Made by a program: the position numbers and the translations under genes. 6,574 nucleotides of DNA from Aquisalimonas sp. Lineage in GTDB: Bacteria; Pseudomonadota; Gammaproteobacteria; Nitrococcales; Aquisalimonadaceae. Within the stretch, counting starts at the first letter, position 1, and each line of letters starts with the position of its first letter. The stretch spans positions 1 to 6,574 of the forward strand of contig SKYZ01000171.1 of assembly GCA_007127625.1 (NCBI GenBank), in the 5' to 3' direction. Shown piece by piece: positions 1 to 5,143 of the stretch. Below the pieces are notes generated by a model. That model saw only the letters and a program-made list of their open reading frames with translations. It ran no database searches and was not told the origin of the DNA.

Positions 1-636
1 ATAGCTCTGATTCAGGGCGAGAGCGTTGGAGTCCACGATGGTGTAGTCGATGGCCCGGGTCCAGACGTCGTAGAGCAGTTCCCGCACGTCGGTATCGGCG
101 GCGATGTCCCAGGACTCCGGGATGTCGCTGTTGGCCAGATCGCGCAGCTTGTCGGCGGCATGGCTGTTGGCCATGACCCGCACCCGTGCACCGGAGAAGC
201 CGGCGAGTTCCTGCGCCGATTCCGGCGCCGGTTCGCCGCGTCGGTAGATCAAGTGCTGATCCACCTCGGCGTAGGGCGTGCTGTAGTGAAAGAAGGAGCG
301 GCGGCTGTCGACAATGCTCAGGGCCCCGGCGGCCAGGTGCGCGCTGCCGGAGGACAGGGTCTGGTAAATCTCGGTCTTGTTGCGGGCGATGATGAGCCGC
401 AGCTCCACCCCCAGGAACTCGGCGAATCCGCGCGCGAGATCGTAGTCCATGCCGGCGAGGCCATCGCCGGTTTCGTAGAGCGTGGTCGGGCCCAGGCGCG
501 TGACTACCACCAGCCTACCCTCCGCCTGGACCTGCTCCAGGAGGTTTCGCTCCTGCTGCAGCTGTCCGGTCAGCGCAAGGCCGCCGATCAACAGAGCGAG
601 GGCGGCAATCAGGAATCGCAGCAGCAGATGCACCAT
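1..636 (-). CDS. mltF: Membrane-bound lytic murein transglycosylase F (partial, N-terminal 212 residues)
   Basis: The protein cleaves peptidoglycan glycan strands at the outer membrane; only its N-terminal part lies here. The open frame has no stop and leaves the window at position 1. Residues 1-24 form a hydrophobic export/anchor segment. Residues 34-212 match the family-3 solute-binding domain of MltF: 'GRLVVVTRLGPTTLY' near residues 40-54, 'GMDYDLARGFAEFLGVEL' near 62-79, then 'YTIVDSNALALN' near 198-209. The SLT catalytic domain with its glutamate should lie beyond the edge and is not visible. The ATG at 634-636 is chosen because an in-frame TAG lies upstream with no other start between, and a purine-rich GGGGAAAGAAGG stretch precedes it. 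It is divergent from the tRNA gene. The family assignment rests on the order of conserved blocks; another SBP-SLT fusion is the only realistic alternative. Confidence 0.88.
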   Translation of the reverse strand, partial: MVHLLLRFLIAALALLIGGLALTGQLQQERNLLEQVQAEGRLVVVTRLGPTTLYETGDGLAGMDYDLARGFAEFLGVELRLIIARNKTEIYQTLSSGSAHLAAGALSIVDSRRSFFHYSTPYAEVDQHLIYRRGEPAPESAQELAGFSGARVRVMANSHAADKLRDLANSDIPESWDIAADTDVRELLYDVWTRAIDYTIVDSNALALNQSY

Positions 637-655
637 GAGGCCTTCTTTCCCCGAA

Positions 656-690
656 CTGTTGGAGTCTGACGGGAAAACTATTGTAGACTA
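656..690 (+). promoter_or_regulatory. Putative promoter of tRNA-Ser
   Basis: A tRNA gene needs a promoter shortly upstream, and positions 674-690 are the only AT-rich stretch available. On the plus strand TATTGT (679-684) or TAGACT (684-689) could act as a -10 box. Both are followed by very GC-rich sequence, as is usual for the discriminators of stringently controlled tRNA promoters. The -35 element is poor. The zone overlaps the mltF promoter on the other strand, so the two transcripts may share a divergent control region. The exact boxes are uncertain. Confidence 0.3.
680..685 (-). promoter_or_regulatory. Putative -10 box of mltF
   Basis: On the minus strand this reads TACAAT, five of six matches to the sigma-70 -10 consensus, 43 bp upstream of the mltF start codon. 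No convincing -35 box is present at 16-18 bp; the best match has about three of six bases and overlaps the 698-715 palindrome. It lies in the only AT-rich island (674-690) between mltF and the tRNA gene. Confidence 0.4.
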
Positions 691-697
691 CGCGCCG

Positions 698-715
698 CGC
701 GGCTCACGAGCCGCG
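698..715. repeat. Perfect 8-bp-arm inverted repeat before the tRNA gene
   Basis: CGCGGCTC (698-705) is separated by two bases from its exact complement GAGCCGCG (708-715). In RNA this could form a 7-bp stem with a 4-base loop. It ends six bases before the tRNA 5' end and would lie in the 5' leader of the tRNA precursor, or upstream of the mltF -10 box on the other strand. No T tract follows on either strand, so it is not a standard intrinsic terminator. It may be a processing element, a regulator site or chance in GC-rich DNA. Confidence 0.55.
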
Positions 716-721
716 TGATGT

Positions 722-809
722 GGAGAGGTGCCGGAGCGGTCGAACGGGGCGCACTCGAAATGCGTTGGCCCGCAAGGGCCCGGGGGTTCGAATCCCTCCC
801 TCTCCGCCA
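722..809 (+). tRNA. tRNA-Ser, anticodon CGA
   Basis: This 88-base gene has the class II layout of serine tRNAs. The acceptor arm GGAGAGG (722-728) pairs with CCTCTCC (799-805), followed by discriminator G806 and an encoded CCA (807-809). The anticodon arm has stem GCGCA/TGCGT around loop CTCGAAA (754-760), so the anticodon is CGA (756-758) and the codon read is UCG. A long variable arm, GGCCC-GCAA-GGGCC, lies near 767-780. The T-loop TTCGAAT (787-793) sits in a five-base-pair stem containing one G-T pair. All features of a functional gene are intact. Its 3' 19 bases are repeated at 968-986, and its T-arm is repeated in inverted orientation at 860-876. Confidence 0.96.
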
Positions 810-827
810 TGTTTCTCCAGGGTTCCC
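791..827 (+). repeat. Direct repeat copy 1: tRNA-Ser 3' end plus flank
   Basis: This 37-bp sequence covers the last 19 bases of tRNA-Ser, including CCA, and the next 18 bases. It is identical to 968-1004, 177 bp downstream. The identity stops abruptly on both sides. It resembles an integrase core site, or the tRNA-derived tandem repeat unit behind E. coli tyrT. Confidence 0.92.
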
Positions 828-850
828 GCAGGGAGCCCTTGGGAAACATG
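808..850 (+). repeat. Long near-perfect hairpin directly behind tRNA-Ser
   Basis: The outer arms CATGTTTCTCCA (808-819) and TTGGGAAACATG (839-850) pair with one mismatch and one G-T pair. The inner arms GGGTTCCC (820-827) and GGGAGCCC (831-838) pair with one G-T pair around loop GCA (828-830). The stem is about 20 bp and begins inside the encoded CCA. No T run follows, so a Rho-independent terminator is not well supported. A 3'-end processing or stability structure for the tRNA precursor, or a DNA cruciform, is possible. Confidence 0.7.
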
Positions 851-859
851 ATGACACTG

Positions 860-876
860 GGGATTCGAACCCCCGG
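860..876 (-). repeat. Inverted 17-bp copy of the tRNA-Ser T-arm
   Basis: Read on the minus strand this is CCGGGGGTTCGAATCCC, identical to the T-arm region of tRNA-Ser at 780-796. On the minus strand it is followed by nine unrelated bases and then CATGTTTC, in the same order as CATGTTTC behind the real tRNA. I found no matching 5' acceptor, D-arm or anticodon arm, so it is a fragment and not a minus-strand tRNA gene. Together with 808-850 it makes 780-876 one large imperfect palindrome centred near 829. Confidence 0.8.
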
Positions 877-894
877 ATGGACAATTCGGTTCGA

Positions 895-962
895 CCGCGC
901 CGCGAGGCGCGGCCCGTTGCCGCGGTAGCGGCAACGACCCGGAGGGCAAGGCGCGAAGCGCC
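895..962. repeat. Cluster of three GC-rich hairpins
   Basis: Three consecutive inverted repeats lie between the two direct-repeat copies. CCGCGCC/GGCGCGG has loop GCGA (895-912). CGTTGCCGC/GCGGCAACG has loop GGTA and a perfect 9-bp stem (915-936). GGCGC/GCGCC has loop GAA (950-962). The first two loops, GCGA and GGTA, are four bases long, and GCGA fits the stable GNRA tetraloop class. The group could be part of a structured RNA co-transcribed with the tRNA, or REP-like DNA. No coding potential is convincing here. Confidence 0.6.
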
Positions 963-967
963 GCAGC

Positions 968-1004
968 AATCCCTCCCTCTCCGCCATGTTTCTCCAGGGT
1001 TCCC
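968..1004 (+). repeat. Direct repeat copy 2: orphan tRNA-Ser 3' end plus flank
   Basis: This is an exact 37-bp copy of 791-827. The first 19 bases (968-986) are the tRNA-Ser 3' end with CCA, but the preceding sequence contains no intact tRNA body, so this is a fragment and not a second gene. Beyond 1004 the sequence diverges and the right arm of the hairpin seen behind copy 1 is missing. It may be an att-site scar or the truncated second unit of a tandem repeat. Confidence 0.9.
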
Positions 1005-1079
1005 TCCCGCCACCGCGACCATGATCATCATTGTGCCCCCAGACGCGGACTATATCCGCAACAAGGTAAGGTTCGCTCC

Positions 1080-1832
1080 ATGCGCTGGCTGATCGGTGCC
1101 GGGCTATTCCTGGTCCTCCTCCTTGGTGGTCCGGCCTATCTCTACGTCACCGACGCCGTCGGCGTGGACACCAGCTGGCACCAGTCGAACCGCGATAGCG
1201 CCGGCATGGCGCCGGATCCGGATGCGTACTCCGGGGCGGTGGTCCAGGTCTACGCGGCCCGGGCCTTTCGCTGGCGGGGCGTGTTCGCGGTTCACAGCTG
1301 GGTCACGGTGAAAGAGGCGGGGGCGGAGCGTTACCGGGTCTACGAGGTGACAAGTTGGCGTGGCGGTCGGGTGGCAACGGGGTTCGGCATCCCGGACCGG
1401 AACTGGTTCGGAAGTGCGCCCAAACTGCTGCTGGATGTTCGCGGGGACGAGGCCAGCGCATTGATCCCGCGCATTGCTGATGCCGTCCAGCGCTATCCCC
1501 ATAACGGTGACTACGCTGTCTGGCCCGGCCCGAACAGCAATACCTTTGTGGCCTGGCTGATACGCGAAGTATCGGGTTTGAATGCGGCTCTGCCGTCCAC
1601 TGCGGTGGGCAAGGACTATCTCTCGGGGGCCTGGTTGGCTTCCATGCCCAGCGGCACGGGCTACCAGGTGTCGGTCAACGGTGTGATCGGGGTGGGAGTC
1701 GCCCGGGCGGAAGGTCTGCAAGTCAATGTGTTGGGTCTTGTGGTCGGCGTTGACCCGCTCGGGCTGGCCATCAATCTTCCAGGGGTCGGACACATCGGAC
1801 TGCGTGACAGCCCGATGGCGCGTCGACAATGA
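1080..1832 (+). CDS. DUF3750 domain-containing membrane-anchored protein
   Basis: I assign this 250-residue protein to the DUF3750 family, whose function is unknown, from its conserved blocks. These are 'AVVQVYAARAFRWRG' near residues 53-67, 'AVHSWVTVK' near 70-78, 'GIPDRNWFG' near 103-111, and the hallmark 'WPGPNSNTF' at 148-156, followed by 'PSTAVGKDYLSG' near 172-183. Residues 3-22 form one hydrophobic helix without a lipobox, so the bulk probably faces the periplasm as an anchored domain. The C-terminal third is glycine- and valine-rich. The ATG follows an AAGGTAAGG stretch at a usable distance. No strong promoter was found upstream. The oxidoreductase gene begins 71 bp downstream on the same strand and could be co-transcribed, although it has its own strong ribosome site. 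Confidence 0.85.
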   Translation: MRWLIGAGLFLVLLLGGPAYLYVTDAVGVDTSWHQSNRDSAGMAPDPDAYSGAVVQVYAARAFRWRGVFAVHSWVTVKEAGAERYRVYEVTSWRGGRVATGFGIPDRNWFGSAPKLLLDVRGDEASALIPRIADAVQRYPHNGDYAVWPGPNSNTFVAWLIREVSGLNAALPSTAVGKDYLSGAWLASMPSGTGYQVSVNGVIGVGVARAEGLQVNVLGLVVGVDPLGLAINLPGVGHIGLRDSPMARRQ

Positions 1833-1888
1833 TATGAGCCGGGCAGCCAGGATCAGGCTTTTCCACGGCACGGGGAGCAACGTCCGAG

Positions 1889-1894
1889 AGGAGG
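1889..1894 (+). promoter_or_regulatory. Strong Shine-Dalgarno site of the FAD oxidoreductase
   Basis: AGGAGG, a full match to the anti-Shine-Dalgarno core, lies nine bases before the ATG at 1904. It fixes that start codon. Confidence 0.8.
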
Positions 1895-1903
1895 CAGATA
1901 GCC

Positions 1904-2890
1904 ATGGGCAAGCCGACGCATGTGGCAGTGATCGGCGCGGGCCTGGCCGGCCTGGCCTGCGCCCGGCGGCTGCGGGAGGCGGGCATTCAGGTTGCCGTGC
2001 TGGAGAAGGCACGGGGCCCGGGTGGGCGCATGACCACGGCCCGCGGGCCGGGCTGGCAGGCCGACCTGGGAGCGCAGTACTTCACCGCCCGGCACCCGGA
2101 GTTCGTTGACGCCCTGGAGGACTGGCGTCGCCAGGGGGTGGCCGCACCCTGGGCTGGTCGCCTGGTGCGCCTGGGTGCGACCGGCGTGGCCGATGTCGAC
2201 GATGGCCGACAGCGCTGGGTGGGTGGTCCGCGCATGAGTGCCGTGACCCGCAGCCTGGCCCAGGAACTGGATCTGCTGCCCGCTACCCGGGTTACCGGGA
2301 TTGCCGGCGAACCCGGCGGATGGTGGTTGCAGACCGAGGAGGGGCGCTACGCCGGGGCCTTCCACGCGGTCGTGCTGGCAGTGCCGCCGCCCCAGGCGGT
2401 GCCACTGCTGGCGCTGGTGGCGCCGGAGTTCGCTGAGCGCGCGGCCGGGGTGGCCATGCGGCCCTGCTGGTCGGCGGTGGTGCGCCTGAGCGGGGTGGCG
2501 CCGGCATTCGACGCAGCGTTCGTCGAGGATGACACGTTGCGCTGGCTGGCCCGGGATGGCAGCAAGCCGGGGCGGGAAGGGTCCGATGTGTGGATTGCCC
2601 ATGCGGCCGGCCCGTTCTCCGAGGCGCGCCTGGAGGACGATGCCGCTGTTATCGGCCAGGAGATGGCAGAGCGGGTGCAGACGATGACTGGTATGGCCGG
2701 CGGGGCGGAGGTGCTGCGCTGCCATCGCTGGCGCTATAGTCAGTGCGTGGCCCCGCTTGGGGATGGTTATCTGATTGCCCCCCAGCAAGGGCTGGGCGTC
2801 TGCGGCGACTGGTGTCACGGGTCCCGGGTGGAGGATGCCTGGCTGAGCGGCCATGCGCTCGCGGGTGCACTGGTGGATGCCGGGCTGTGA
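1904..2890 (+). CDS. Renalase-like NAD(P)/FAD-dependent oxidoreductase (COG3380 type)
   Basis: This is a 328-residue flavoprotein with an N-terminal Rossmann fold. The dinucleotide motif 'VIGAGLAGL' is at residues 9-17, the ribose-binding acidic residue is E34, and the flavin motif 'GPGGRMTT' is at 38-45, followed by 'DLGAQYFTAR' at 54-63. The C-terminal FAD motif 'CGDWCHGSRVEDAWLSG' (300-316) closes the fold. Length and motifs fit bacterial renalase-like proteins; characterised members oxidise misreduced dihydro-NAD(P) isomers back to NAD(P)+ with oxygen. That substrate is transferred from the family and is not shown here. No signal peptide is present, so it should be cytoplasmic. It converges with the DUF3299 gene with a gap of ten bases. 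Other small amine-oxidase-like flavoproteins remain possible. Confidence 0.85.
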   Translation: MGKPTHVAVIGAGLAGLACARRLREAGIQVAVLEKARGPGGRMTTARGPGWQADLGAQYFTARHPEFVDALEDWRRQGVAAPWAGRLVRLGATGVADVDDGRQRWVGGPRMSAVTRSLAQELDLLPATRVTGIAGEPGGWWLQTEEGRYAGAFHAVVLAVPPPQAVPLLALVAPEFAERAAGVAMRPCWSAVVRLSGVAPAFDAAFVEDDTLRWLARDGSKPGREGSDVWIAHAAGPFSEARLEDDAAVIGQEMAERVQTMTGMAGGAEVLRCHRWRYSQCVAPLGDGYLIAPQQGLGVCGDWCHGSRVEDAWLSGHALAGALVDAGL

Positions 2891-2897
2891 GGCCCGG
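2880..2897. terminator. Weak hairpin at the convergent gene ends
   Basis: CCGGGC (2880-2885) and GCCCGG (2892-2897) form a perfect 6-bp stem around the stop codon of the oxidoreductase. It is the only inverted repeat at the convergent junction, but no T tract follows on either strand. It could slow or end transcription from both sides; a Rho-dependent end is equally likely. Confidence 0.25.
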
Positions 2898-2900
2898 TCG

Positions 2901-3752
2901 CTACTCACGGCGCGCGTCTTCGAGCCGGTAGAACAGGCCCATATCGCTGTTTTCCACGAGGTGCATGTTGCCGGAGAGCACCACCGGGTCGAAGCTGAAT
3001 TCCATGGGGCGCTGGGCCTTGACCTCGATGACGCTCTCCGGGCCGCCGGGCAGACAGTAGAAACAGCTGGGCGGGGTGCGGCTGACCAGGAAATGCTGCT
3101 GCTTCTCGCTGTTGTCCAGGGGCATCATGAACCCCTGCACCTTGACCTCGCGACCGTCGAGTTCCCGCAGCTCGTCACTGAACATCGGTTCCAGCAGACC
3201 GTGGTTGCCCTCGCGGCTGTCCACGCTGCCGAGCAGATCCCAGGAGACGGTGCCGTCGACGTCCGGAAGCTCGGTGGCGCGCTCCTCCATGTGTTCCAGG
3301 GGATGGCCGAAGGCTTCGTCGGTGACATACACGGTGAGCTGCTTGCTGATGCCGTCGCCGGTGAATGTCAGTGTGTCCTCACCCGGGAGAATGGGACGGA
3401 AGCGCAGTTCCGCCAGACCATCGCCATCGGTCTGCAGGTGGCTGTCGCTGAGTTCGTTGCCCACCAGGGAACTGACTTCCAGTTCCGCGGCAGAGACGCG
3501 CTCACCGTCGTCGTCCTCCAGGGCGATGGCGAGATCGAGGAACTCCTCCCGGGACGTGGTCAGCCCGGCGACTTCGCCGAACTCGTCCATGTCCTTCATG
3601 TAGACGCGAATGGCTGCACCGTCGTTGCTGCTCCCGCCGGTGGTGGCCTCGGCCTGGATCTGGGCGTCGTCATTGTTGACGGTCCCGGTGTCGTCGCCGC
3701 AGCCGGTGAGCGCCAGCGCCAGGACGGGAGCGAAAAGGAGTCGACTACGCAT
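2901..3752 (-). CDS. DUF3299 lipoprotein with N-terminal Ig-like segment
   Basis: This is a 283-residue predicted lipoprotein. Residues 1-17 form a signal peptide ending in lipobox LTGC, with the acylated cysteine at C18; residue 19 is Gly and 20 is Asp. Residues about 22-60 are a polar, acidic linker. Residues about 68-145 look like a beta-sandwich of bacterial Ig-like type ('TDGDGLAELRFRPILPGED' near 108-126). The C-terminal half, about 165-280, matches DUF3299: 'GREVKVQGFMMPLD' near 200-213, then 'SCFYCLPGGPESVIEV' near 229-244 with a CxxC pair at C230/C233. DUF3299 has no proven activity; the CxxC suggests metal binding or redox. It is the third gene of the ABC operon, 32 bp behind the permease, with AGGTGA before its ATG. 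This context points to a role as periplasmic partner of the transporter. Confidence 0.85.
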   Translation of the reverse strand: MRSRLLFAPVLALALTGCGDDTGTVNNDDAQIQAEATTGGSSNDGAAIRVYMKDMDEFGEVAGLTTSREEFLDLAIALEDDDGERVSAAELEVSSLVGNELSDSHLQTDGDGLAELRFRPILPGEDTLTFTGDGISKQLTVYVTDEAFGHPLEHMEERATELPDVDGTVSWDLLGSVDSREGNHGLLEPMFSDELRELDGREVKVQGFMMPLDNSEKQQHFLVSRTPPSCFYCLPGGPESVIEVKAQRPMEFSFDPVVLSGNMHLVENSDMGLFYRLEDARRE

Positions 3753-3784
3753 GCGTCACCTGGGTCAATGCGCCGTCCGCGGGG

Positions 3785-5143
3785 TCAGCGCCCGCGGCTC
3801 AGGGTTTCCGCGATGTCGGTACGGTAGGCCCGGATGGCGGGGATCAGCGCCGCCAGTGCGCCAACGCCTACCGCCATGACCACGAGCCAGAGCTGCTCTG
3901 GCACGAAAACCAGGCCTGTCATGTTCAACTGCTGTGTGTGGCGGAACATCTGCCCCAGTACCTCGGCGGCCACATGGCCGAGAAGCAGTCCGAGCAGAGC
4001 CCCCGCCAGCGCCAGCAGGATGGCTTCACAGAGCACGTGCAGGAACAGTCTCCCGCGGGACGCCCCCAGCGCACGCATCAGCGCAAGATCATAGCGGCGA
4101 TCCTTGAGGGCATTGTACAGCCCGATGAATACGCCCAGTCCTGCAGCCAGCACCAGCACCCAGCCGAAGGCCTGGAGGGTCGTCATGCCAACCCCGAGCA
4201 TTCGCATCAAGCGCGCCGTCTCGTAGGCGGGGGCCGCCGCCTGCAGAGCACCACGACTGTTGACGACCCGGGGCAAGGTGACGGCGGCAAGCGGCGACTG
4301 GTACTGGACCAGCAGGGCGGTGAGTTCGCGCTCGTCGTCGCCTCCGTGCTCCGCCGCAGCGTCGTCGTTGCCGCCGTTGAGGCCCTCGCGATCGTCCCCG
4401 TGAGTATGCTCCTGCGCCTCGTCGTCATGGGCATGTTCGCCGCTGTCAGTGTGCTCGTCGTCACGGTCGTGCTCATGATCATGCACCTGCCAGACGCTGG
4501 GGACACTCACCAGGATGAGACGGTCCAGGACGGTGCCGGTCCGCTCGAGCACACCGGTGATCCGGTATGGGTGGTCATCATGCACCTCGCTGCCGACAGC
4601 CCCCTCCGCGGCAATGCCGTGGACCCCGACGAAGGTGCCACCCACCTCCAGCGCTGTTCGCTCGGCGACGTCGGCGCCAAGCACGGCTTCCATGTCGTCC
4701 TGCCACATCTCGCCGCGCCGTAATGTTCCACCGTAATGCGCCGCGTACTGGTGGCTGGTGCCGACAATGCGGAAACCGCGATAGCTGTCACCCAGTGCGA
4801 GGGGGATGGTATCCGCCACCAGAGGGTGCTCCCGCACCCAATTGGCGTCCTGCAGGGGAATGTTCCCGGTGGGTGCGTCGATGTGGTAGATGCTGGAGAG
4901 AATCAGCTGCATGGGGCTGCCCTTGGCACCGACCACCAGGTCGATGCCGGCGGCATCGCGGCTCAGGCGTTGCTCCACCTGGTGCCCGAACAGCAGAAGC
5001 ACGGTGATGGTGGCAATCCCCAGGGCCAGCAGGAGCAGGTTCAGCGTGGCCGAGAGGGCATTGCGCCGCAGGTATGCCAAGCTCAGACGGACCATGTTCA
5101 TGCCGCCACGCCTGCCTTCGATGGCGCCTTGCCCATCACGCAT
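3785..5143 (-). CDS. FtsX/MacB-type ABC transporter permease with His-rich periplasmic loop
   Basis: This is a 452-residue permease with the MacB/LolC layout: one helix near residues 33-53, a large periplasmic domain (about 55-325), then three helices near 327-345, 372-392 and 414-436. 'LMRALGASRGRLF' (355-367), between helices 2 and 3, is the typical FtsX-family coupling segment. A His/Asp/Glu-rich loop at 219-271 interrupts the periplasmic domain. The family usually transmits ATP-driven movement across the membrane to periplasmic partners and does not always form a substrate channel. The ATG at 5143 is chosen because GGAGG lies six bases upstream (5150-5154); it overlaps the ATPase stop by eight bases, a sign of translational coupling. 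An internal start at 5101 or 5095 would remove the polar first 14-16 residues. Context suggests a role in zinc supply under starvation, which is inferred. Confidence 0.9.
   Translation of the reverse strand: MRDGQGAIEGRRGGMNMVRLSLAYLRRNALSATLNLLLLALGIATITVLLLFGHQVEQRLSRDAAGIDLVVGAKGSPMQLILSSIYHIDAPTGNIPLQDANWVREHPLVADTIPLALGDSYRGFRIVGTSHQYAAHYGGTLRRGEMWQDDMEAVLGADVAERTALEVGGTFVGVHGIAAEGAVGSEVHDDHPYRITGVLERTGTVLDRLILVSVPSVWQVHDHEHDRDDEHTDSGEHAHDDEAQEHTHGDDREGLNGGNDDAAAEHGGDDERELTALLVQYQSPLAAVTLPRVVNSRGALQAAAPAYETARLMRMLGVGMTTLQAFGWVLVLAAGLGVFIGLYNALKDRRYDLALMRALGASRGRLFLHVLCEAILLALAGALLGLLLGHVAAEVLGQMFRHTQQLNMTGLVFVPEQLWLVVMAVGVGALAALIPAIRAYRTDIAETLSRGR
4334..4483 (-). other. His/Asp-rich loop of the permease
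   Basis: This segment encodes permease residues about 221-270. They contain nine histidines, among them H221, H223, H225, H231, H237, H239, H246, H248 and H266, in HxH and HxxH-like spacings, mixed with many Asp and Glu. Such low-complexity runs bind zinc or other divalent metals weakly. The loop lies in the large periplasmic domain, between the MacB-like core and helix 2. Confidence 0.85.

Noticed and set aside
160..718. Plus-strand open frames over the left end
   Set aside because: They run opposite to mltF, whose minus-strand translation shows clear solute-binding-domain motifs; these are GC-rich shadows.
858..950. A second tRNA gene on the minus strand
   Set aside because: Only the T-arm copy is present. 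No complementary acceptor 5' half, D-arm or anticodon arm was found within tRNA distance.
938..986. Degenerate second tRNA-Ser body before the orphan 3' end
   Set aside because: Short likenesses (CCGGAG, a GAA-loop hairpin) exist, but the arms cannot be folded into a tRNA; too weak to claim.
791..1004. CRISPR array
   Set aside because: There are only two copies with a 140-bp interval, and the repeat is plainly the tRNA 3' end.
678..1031. Long open frames over the tRNA region on both strands
   Set aside because: Their translations contain the well-known antisense-tRNA peptides (GIRTPG, RDSNPR type) and repeat because the DNA repeats; the region is non-coding.
1031..1056. Sigma-70 promoter TTGTGC...TATATC before the DUF3750 gene
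   Set aside because: The spacer is only 14 bp and the boxes are imperfect; not strong enough to annotate.
1104..2012. 302-residue minus-strand open frame
   Set aside because: It lies antisense to the DUF3750 gene and the oxidoreductase start, and its translation is Arg/Pro/His-rich without any domain.
1853..2908. 351-residue minus-strand open frame
   Set aside because: It is antisense to the oxidoreductase, which has unmistakable FAD motifs and a full AGGAGG ribosome site.
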